A stretch of 64,000 bases of DNA from Labyrinthula sp. Ha (taxonomy: Eukaryota > Sar > Bigyra > Labyrinthulida > Labyrinthulaceae). The notes under the pieces are model-generated. The model ran no database searches. It was not told the DNA's origin and was given only the letters and a program-made list of their open reading frames with translations. The position numbers and the translations under genes are program-made. Location: NCBI GenBank assembly GCA_015227615.1, contig JAALGZ010000004.1, positions 1,798,001 to 1,862,000 on the forward strand. The letters run 5' to 3'. This document shows positions 57,301 to 64,000 of this stretch, piece after piece. How positions within the stretch are numbered: the first letter of the stretch is position 1; every line of letters begins with the position of its first letter.

Positions 57301-59040
57301 ACAAGAAAAAATTGAATGGTAAACTAAATGGTCCTAAAAAAAAGAATATATAGAGAGAGCAACTTTGATGATGGAAGTTTCCTGAAAAGTTATTCTTAAT
57401 ATATTGCTAAGAGCTAGAGCATCATATCACTGACATATAGACAAAGAATTACAAAGAACCTGTAATTCAAGGAAAATAGTTTCAAAAATATATAGTTTGG
57501 TTTGAGGGTCTACAAACTCTTTCTCGTTTTTGATAAATAATAACTATGGCCTCAAAGTTTGAGCACAAGTTTTTCAAGTAAAGTTGACAGATCGTGAATT
57601 AAATGAGGTCAGAAACATATTGATTGCGCAAGATTCTAGATGCACTTAGAGACGAAAACTTAAAAATTAAGAAGCACTATTTTGGCATGAACTATAGCTA
57701 TTGCCGTTGATGAGCTTTGATTACAGAAAATAACGTATTCTATAACTCATCTATGGAGTTAACATTGGTTCACTGGGATGGGTCTAGGGCTTTATTTTCT
57801 TCAATAACGTTTTCCATAGTCACTTGTCGAAAATAATTTATGCTACTGCTTTCTTTAGTAACGACTCTCGGTTAAAGACAGATTATCATTATTTCTTAGC
57901 AAAACTCCCTTTTTCAATTGTGTCGTGTGGCAGAGTGTGTGAAATCAGGTACAAGTTTTAACCAAGCGTGACATATAGATTTAAAATGTTTCAACGATTT
58001 TCTCCTATGCAGAATCTAAAAATAAGATTTTTATTTGTGATTTCAAAATTAAAGCCTTTTTTTGCTGTTATCTTTGCTTTTTTTGATGATTTCAGACTTT
58101 AGTTGTATTTTACTTACTTTTTGGGTAATTAGTGCAACCAATGAAATAATTTGACTAATCAGATTAGAGTGACCTTTGGAAGGTTAGTACCGATAAATTC
58201 AATGTCTTACTTTAAAGGGCAAAAGAATTCACACAATGCAATGAGAAGTTCTTTCCATAGACCAAGATGTGACGAATTGAATATTTAATTTGTCTTAAGA
58301 ACCTCTTTTCAACAGATTACATACTTTCCTAACTCAGAAAACTAAATACTACACCAATACTTTGAATCGTTTTTGTGTCGGAGGTTTGCATTTACATGAT
58401 TTTATTTCTTAAGGGCTTTCGGTGTCACTAGCTTCTTCAACCTGGGGCCAAACTGCTTTTTGTGCTGGGAGACTCCATGTGTACATTTTAGCCTGCTTCG
58501 AAGTATTTGATAATGGTTAAGATAGAGTAATACTTCTATTTGCACTCTAAAATAGAGTTTCTAACCTTGCAGACATTCTATTTGGTTAGGCTCTTATTGG
58601 GACATTGTTTTTATTGTGTTAGGCGAAAATTTTCCCTCACGGTGGTAACTTTTGCAGATTACTCGAGAAAAGAATAGCAAAAACTAGAAAAGTCTTCGTT
58701 ATTTTCTTTAGGCGATGTGCATTTTAGAAAAACATTAGCGACATATGAACCGCCATATGGTGAGGTCAAGCATATTCATTACAATTTAAAATTAAACAGT
58801 TCTCTCTTTAAAAACATATCTGCTTTAAAATACATCCTGTTTTACCGCTCCTGTTACGTTGTGAGTCCAGAAAAGGAGCTTGAGTGTTGCTTTTGTTCTA
58901 TAAAAGGGCTAGATACCCTTTCTGTATATTCATGATTTGTTGCATTTGATAATAGTATATTCTTTAAACCCATATATATATATATTCATATATAGAAATA
59001 TTTGGTAACAATATCCTATAGGTTATATTTATTTAATCCT
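51329..59040. other. long gene-poor region with a few decayed frames
   Basis: Roughly 7.7 kb of AT-rich DNA without an intact gene. At 52202-52490 a plus-strand frame of about 67 codons (…AASGTLRFVSYYGINYRVLL…) continues past one stop in the same frame; it has coding flavour but no start or family. At about 58678-58935 another frame (…KTLATYEPPYGEVKHIHYN…) is open for about 85 codons without an ATG. Near 58110-58190 a segment resembles the repeat pair noted at 26.0 and 27.8 kb. The remainder shows nothing. Confidence 0.45.
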
Positions 59041-59172
59041 TTCTTCAATTTTGTTGGAAATATTTTTAGCACAAGCCAAATACAAAACTTTCTGCCGATA
59101 TATCGTAAAAGTCACAGGTTCCGTTTAATTTAGTTGTACGATTGAGAATATTACCGTTAACCAAGACGATCG

Positions 59173-62100
59173 ATGAACAACAAAAAGAAGAGTCTTCAGA
59201 ATAAATTCCCGAAGACATTGCCATCTGTGCTACGTACGCATAATTCTGATGCATCTGAAGAATTTTATGAATCAACGGGATTTGAAAAATTTGCCTCTAC
59301 CAGGGTTGAAAAGGAAAATACCATAAATGTTTCTGGTACAAAAGGGAAAAAGAGGTCTTTTAACTGGAGAAAAAAGTCAGAAGCTCGTGTTGACACACCA
59401 GAGCTTCTAAGGCCATCGCCAGAAAAAGTTGAAGTAAGAAATGGTTACAAGTCGGACTCGGAGGTTCTTAGGAAGAACGTGCCAAAGACATCTTTATTGA
59501 CAGAGGAGGTTAAATCGGAGATCTTTGAGCTTAAGGAAGAAAAAACGATGACCGAGATATATTCGAAGGAAAATATTTATAAATTATTATCATCTGGGGA
59601 AAGAGCTGAGACAATTGCCAACAGAATATTCTCTCGGAAACATAATTTACCAATGGCTAAGGTTGAAAGAAAAGGAAAAACAAAGTCTTTGTCTGCATTT
59701 CCCACGTTGAGAAAGAAATTCAAGTTTTTTGGAAATGAAAATCATAACTCAATTGAGGATTTTCAAGCTCTTCAACAAACGAAAAACCAAAAAGAAAATA
59801 CCAACCTGGTGAATCTCTTGAATAAGAACCCGTTTGGTTTGGCAGCCAAACTACCACCTGAATATATACCGCAACTAATTAGATTTGGATTTGATGGATC
59901 CTTAACCTTATCGAGTGTACCAACAGAAAAAATTTCTCAGAGCTTAAAAGTCCATTACTGCAGAGAGATTGCGAGAATTTTATCGAAACTGCACGACAAT
60001 GATCATACCCTTGGCACTCTGGATCAGGAAAACGTGTTTCTCGGAAGAAACATGGATGTTGGTATATTCGTACCACAGACCATTGATAGAGTAGGTGGTA
60101 ACTCACAAAAAAGAAAAGATGTCACTTTATTATTAACTTTGATAGTTGGATTGAACATCAGGTCAGTCTCAAAACACTCACTGTATGAGTGCCAAGCTGC
60201 GTATCAAGTTAAAGAGTATATGGAAAATATTCAGGAGGAAAGAGAAATGACAGATACCGAAGTGTCTGAAGATAAGCTTCAATTATTAAAAAATATATTG
60301 GCCTCAGATGAGTTGTTATTGGGGGTAAGACCTTTAACTGATTTGAATAATTCAGAAATACCTGAGGAAAAAAGAAACAGAAAATCAAAGGTTGTAATTA
60401 CAGCTGATGGAGTGGTCAACAATTTGGTAGACAAAGCACTAGAGAAACTCAGGGGCCATGCAAGATCTTCCCAGATTTCCTTAAGATCCGCAAGCTCTAG
60501 AGAAGCAATGGGTGACATGGATGAATCTTATGCAGTCCCTGACTCATTACCTCCTCTTGATGACCTCGAGTTCGAGGATAATCAGGATCTTGCTGAACTT
60601 GACCCTGAAACTATTGGTAAGATGCTTGATAAACAGGAGAAAATTGACGCAAAATTGGCTGTTGCAATTGTGCATAGCGTTACAAACTTGCTTAAAGAGG
60701 AACCCAACATTATTTCACTTAATGTGGACGACACAACGGTTGAAGTTTATGGGGATATCCACGGCCAGTACTTTGACTTGCGAAATATGATTCAATTTAA
60801 TCCAAGTAAGACTTATCTTTTCTTAGGTGATTATGTTGATCGTGGGAAATGGAGTTGTGAAGTTTTACTCTACCTTTTGTGCTTGAAACTCAAGTATCCT
60901 GACCGTATTTGGCTACTCAGGGGAAACCATGAAACTCGCTCTGTGTCATCATATTTTGGCTTCAAAGTTGAAGCTACAAGAAAGTTTGGCTCCACTTTCT
61001 TCAATAGAAGTTTGTTGTTTTTCAGGACACTTCCTCTAGCTGCGCTTGTTACTACTCCAGGAGGTAGATGGCTTTGCTTGCATGGTGGAATCTCGCCAAA
61101 TGTTACTCATCTGGATCAATTTAAGGAGTTTGATCGCTTCAAGGAACCAGAATTGCAGGGTTTTCTCTGTGACGTGCTTTGGAGCGACCCTGCTGAAGAT
61201 AATATCTATAATGGAAACACACGCGATTTCATGAGCGTTGACTATTTGCCTAATCCCGTTCGGGGTTGCTCTTACCGGTATGGTTTTAGGGCTTTGCTAG
61301 AGTTCCAAATAAAAAATAACCTAGCAGGCATCCTCAGAGCTCATGAAGTGCAGGAGCAAGGGTTTAAAGTTCATTATGGACGATTACTGGTACAGCAGAA
61401 AGATGCCAGGTATCCAATTGTAGTAACTGTATTTTCAGCCCCAAATTATTGCGGGCGGTATGGAAACAAGGGTGCAAAGATTGTAATGCAGGCTGATAAG
61501 TTCCCACAGGAAAATCTATTGGGTAAGGAGAAAAAGAATCGTTTTGGGATTGTTTCTAGTTTTGTATCCAGCATGCTACAGTGTGGAAATTTCGGAAGAG
61601 TGAAATTAGATCGACTCACCCCTTCCAAGTCTTCAAGAAGGATAAAAATTGACAGTCCGTTGGATTATCTGAAACCTCTTCAGTACTCATCAGTTAACGA
61701 GCCGTTGGAAATGTTGCGTGAAAATGAGGAATACAAGCAGCAAGCAAATATAGAGTCTCTATGCCCTTATATGCCTACAACAATTGCAGCATTTATATAT
61801 CGTGCCCTCGACCTAGCATCTATGACGCAAAGAGTTGTAGAAAACAAGTTGCAGGAGGAAAATAGTAAACCCCAACCTAGTGTTGCGTCAATGATATCTG
61901 TAGATGAGGAATTTGATGATGCTGGCTCAATCTCCTCTATTACCTTTATGAATGTGGATAAGATTCCACCTGCTTCAGCTACTCTTGGGAGAAATAAATC
62001 TGCAGACACTGAAAAACTGCGAAATCGAAAAAAAAAAGACGCGACCACCTCTCCATCACAGCCAAAAAACTGGAAAGCACTCCAGCTCTTAGGTCTAGAT

Positions 62101-62673
62101 AAGGGAGTTGACCTATCTCCAGCCCCAGCACAGAAGAAAAGCTCCAAGAAGAAACTTAGGACTTCTTTGCGTAGAGCTTCATTCGAGGACTTTGGTGGTT
62201 CTGTAATTAGTGTGGAAGATGATGATTACAAATCTGTGAAGAGTTTTGATTCAATTAACGAGATGAATCCTTTGCTGGTGAGTCAAAAGATGAAATTTGC
62301 TCGGAAAGAGCTTAGGAAACCTTCCCTTAACTCTTTGAAGCGTACTAGACACAAGAAAAAGACTGACACAGCTTTGAGTTTTGAGAAAGACGAGATTGTT
62401 GCCCTTCGAACTTTGTTCATGTTCGTTGACAGAGACAGTAAGGGTGGAATAGATGCCGAATCCTTAATGACGTGGGTTGAGGAACAGGATGTTGATGTTA
62501 AAGTGGAGGACTGTCTCATCTGCATAGAGGCGGTTGATTATGATGGGGATGGTGTCATTGGGTTTGACGATTACCTGATTTTTGCAGCAAAGAATAAAAA
62601 AGAGTGGTTAGAGGATCAATATAAGCAGGTAATTGAGACCCTTAAAAAGCTAGAGGCACGTAAAGGCTCGTAA
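59173..62673 (+). CDS. calcineurin-A-like PPP phosphatase with C-terminal EF-hands
   Basis: 1166 residues, one exon. The catalytic domain spans about 490-790 with all PPP metal and active-site motifs: GDIHGQ (527-532), GDYVDRG (552-558), RGNHE (583-587), HGG (637-639), H724 in RAHE, and SAPNYC (755-760). DRFKEPELQGFLCDVLWSDPAED and RGCSYRYG point to the calcineurin A (PP2B) branch. A linker rich in Ser/Lys leads to two EF-hands: DRDSKGGIDAES at 1086-1097 (imperfect, Ser at position 12) and DYDGDGVIGFDD at 1122-1133 (canonical). The N-terminal 480 residues are basic and low-complexity, except for about 225-370, where REIARILSKLH and LGTLDQENVFL recall the catalytic-loop area of a protein kinase without its catalytic residues. 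Ca2+-dependent dephosphorylation with built-in calcium sensing is inferred. About twice the usual calcineurin A length. Confidence 0.9.
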   Translation: MNNKKKSLQNKFPKTLPSVLRTHNSDASEEFYESTGFEKFASTRVEKENTINVSGTKGKKRSFNWRKKSEARVDTPELLRPSPEKVEVRNGYKSDSEVLRKNVPKTSLLTEEVKSEIFELKEEKTMTEIYSKENIYKLLSSGERAETIANRIFSRKHNLPMAKVERKGKTKSLSAFPTLRKKFKFFGNENHNSIEDFQALQQTKNQKENTNLVNLLNKNPFGLAAKLPPEYIPQLIRFGFDGSLTLSSVPTEKISQSLKVHYCREIARILSKLHDNDHTLGTLDQENVFLGRNMDVGIFVPQTIDRVGGNSQKRKDVTLLLTLIVGLNIRSVSKHSLYECQAAYQVKEYMENIQEEREMTDTEVSEDKLQLLKNILASDELLLGVRPLTDLNNSEIPEEKRNRKSKVVITADGVVNNLVDKALEKLRGHARSSQISLRSASSREAMGDMDESYAVPDSLPPLDDLEFEDNQDLAELDPETIGKMLDKQEKIDAKLAVAIVHSVTNLLKEEPNIISLNVDDTTVEVYGDIHGQYFDLRNMIQFNPSKTYLFLGDYVDRGKWSCEVLLYLLCLKLKYPDRIWLLRGNHETRSVSSYFGFKVEATRKFGSTFFNRSLLFFRTLPLAALVTTPGGRWLCLHGGISPNVTHLDQFKEFDRFKEPELQGFLCDVLWSDPAEDNIYNGNTRDFMSVDYLPNPVRGCSYRYGFRALLEFQIKNNLAGILRAHEVQEQGFKVHYGRLLVQQKDARYPIVVTVFSAPNYCGRYGNKGAKIVMQADKFPQENLLGKEKKNRFGIVSSFVSSMLQCGNFGRVKLDRLTPSKSSRRIKIDSPLDYLKPLQYSSVNEPLEMLRENEEYKQQANIESLCPYMPTTIAAFIYRALDLASMTQRVVENKLQEENSKPQPSVASMISVDEEFDDAGSISSITFMNVDKIPPASATLGRNKSADTEKLRNRKKKDATTSPSQPKNWKALQLLGLDKGVDLSPAPAQKKSSKKKLRTSLRRASFEDFGGSVISVEDDDYKSVKSFDSINEMNPLLVSQKMKFARKELRKPSLNSLKRTRHKKKTDTALSFEKDEIVALRTLFMFVDRDSKGGIDAESLMTWVEEQDVDVKVEDCLICIEAVDYDGDGVIGFDDYLIFAAKNKKEWLEDQYKQVIETLKKLEARKGS

Positions 62674-64000
62674 CTGGACAGGTTCTCTCCAGCATATAAC
62701 TGTGTATGTTGTTGGTTACGATTTCTATTCGACTGATTATGATTTTTTCGATATATGAAGTTCATTAGGGGAAGGTAGTTTTATTACTCTGTTATCAATA
62801 TAACCATATTCGCTAATATCCTCTCCCGGGTTCTCTTATTTTTTGCTCCATATATATATCCTTAGTTACAACAAGATAACTAGACTAATCACAAACCAGA
62901 CGGCAAACACGATGATACCGTACTTTACAGTAGAAATGTTACCTTACAAGTCGCAACCCCAAGAAATGAGTAGGAGCCAGAGCAATATCTAGTTTAGTTT
63001 TGTACGCGGTGGAAGAGCTCTAGCTCTCTAAATTCATCAGAAATTTTTCGAACAGCTTTTCTAGCTAAAATAAATGTTGCTTCAGTAAAGCAGAGTTATA
63101 AGCTTTCAAACTCATACATACATGATGTACAATATATTGGACTAACTGAGAAAGTCGTTAATCACGATATATGTTACGAATTGAAAAAATTAGATTTTGT
63201 ATCTTGAGCAATTATGTCCACTTTTCTTCAATTAAGCTACATGTTTTTCCAAACTCAAAATTATCCAAGAATAAGAAAACTTTTGTGCTCTATTCATGAA
63301 CTTCGTTGCATCTATACCAGGAATACCTAAACAATTGCAAGAGTTAGGAAATAAAAGTATTTTGTTGAAAAAAGTTATAGCAAATAAAAGATTATCAGAC
63401 TGAATTAGAGAACATATTACAAGAAGTATTTGTCTCGACAATGACCTGTTGAAATGACTTCAAGCACATTAGGTAGCTCCTGGTAACAGATAGTGGCAGA
63501 GATAATGTACTTCGGGAGACATTAAATTATCTGTTCCATTAGTAAATATAATAAGTAAACTTGCGTCATTACTGGTAGTTTCGAAGAGTTAGCAACTGAT
63601 GAAAGTATTCTTAGTCCAAAGACATTATAGTTGCTATGTAGCAAACATCAAAAGCTAGCAATTATTTCCTCCAACGCTCTTTCTACTCCGAACCGTATAT
63701 ATATCACAGAATAAAAATGTTGTATTTCAATGGTCGTTATAGTTGTTATAGGGTAGTTAGTTAGTTTGGTTTTTGACTGCTAGCTTCGTACACACTGATC
63801 GTTCCAATATTTGCATTTGTAGATATAAAAGAAAACAAAGGAACACGCAATAAGTCCAAGACTATGTTTTGAGTCTTTAATCCTTAGTATAAGAAACGAG
63901 ACTTACTTATGAATTAAGTTGCAAAGAAAAGAAAATAGGAAACATGACTTAACTAACTTAAATAAAAGAATATCTTATAATACACTGTTAATAATATCTG
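62674..64000. other. gene-poor region at window end
   Basis: Contains the 3' flank of the phosphatase gene and AT-rich sequence with only short frames. No feature supported. Confidence 0.55.

Overview
The window is AT-rich nuclear DNA from a eukaryote. Three of its twelve convincing protein genes carry serine/proline/threonine 'PT' spacers between extracellular and membrane parts, a style common in stramenopiles (diatoms and relatives). I therefore lean towards a stramenopile protist, but the sequence does not fix the lineage. The gene set is unmistakably eukaryotic: mitochondrial carrier, CTL/SLC44 transporter, CCDC124/Lso2, calcineurin-like phosphatase, WH2 actin-binding protein. No rRNA, convincing tRNA or CRISPR array was found.

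The most striking property is intron size. All six introns that can be placed by restoring frame and conserved protein sequence are 28-33 nt long, GT...AG, and lie in four different genes. Very small introns of this order are known in some protists (Blastocystis among stramenopiles), but this window is far less gene-dense than such compact genomes.

Layout. 1-13.8 kb is gene-poor and holds a decayed LINE reverse transcriptase (about 3.7-5.0 kb), a possible second RT scrap (about 12.55-12.75 kb) and clusters of an ACGGTA motif. 13.8-15.6 kb: a PT-linked type II membrane protein convergent with an orphan 186-aa protein that has a 35-bp tandem repeat in its upstream flank. 19.2-21.5 kb: an orphan 194-aa protein convergent with a 538-aa surface protein built from what look like three cupredoxin-fold units, only the middle one with copper ligands. 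21.5-28.5 kb is gene-poor with a decayed coding block of unknown origin. 28.5-30.3 kb: a secreted, membrane-anchored choice-of-anchor-B/LVIVD beta-propeller-like protein. 30.3-35.8 kb is gene-poor. 35.8-42.2 kb is the densest part: a WH2/CCDC53-like actin regulator divergent from CCDC124/Lso2, then an SLC44 transporter and a mitochondrial trans-prenyltransferase homologue that lacks its second Asp-rich motif. 48.7-51.3 kb: a concentrative nucleoside transporter convergent with a mitochondrial carrier. 51.3-59.2 kb is gene-poor. 59.2-62.7 kb: a 1166-aa calcineurin-A-like phosphatase with its own C-terminal EF-hands and a possible pseudokinase-like N-terminal segment.

No operon logic is visible. 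Themes that recur are cell-surface proteins (three PT-linked proteins within 17 kb), solute uptake (choline-like, nucleoside, mitochondrial carrier) and signalling/cytoskeleton. All coordinates, splice sites and domain calls were made by eye, without database searches.
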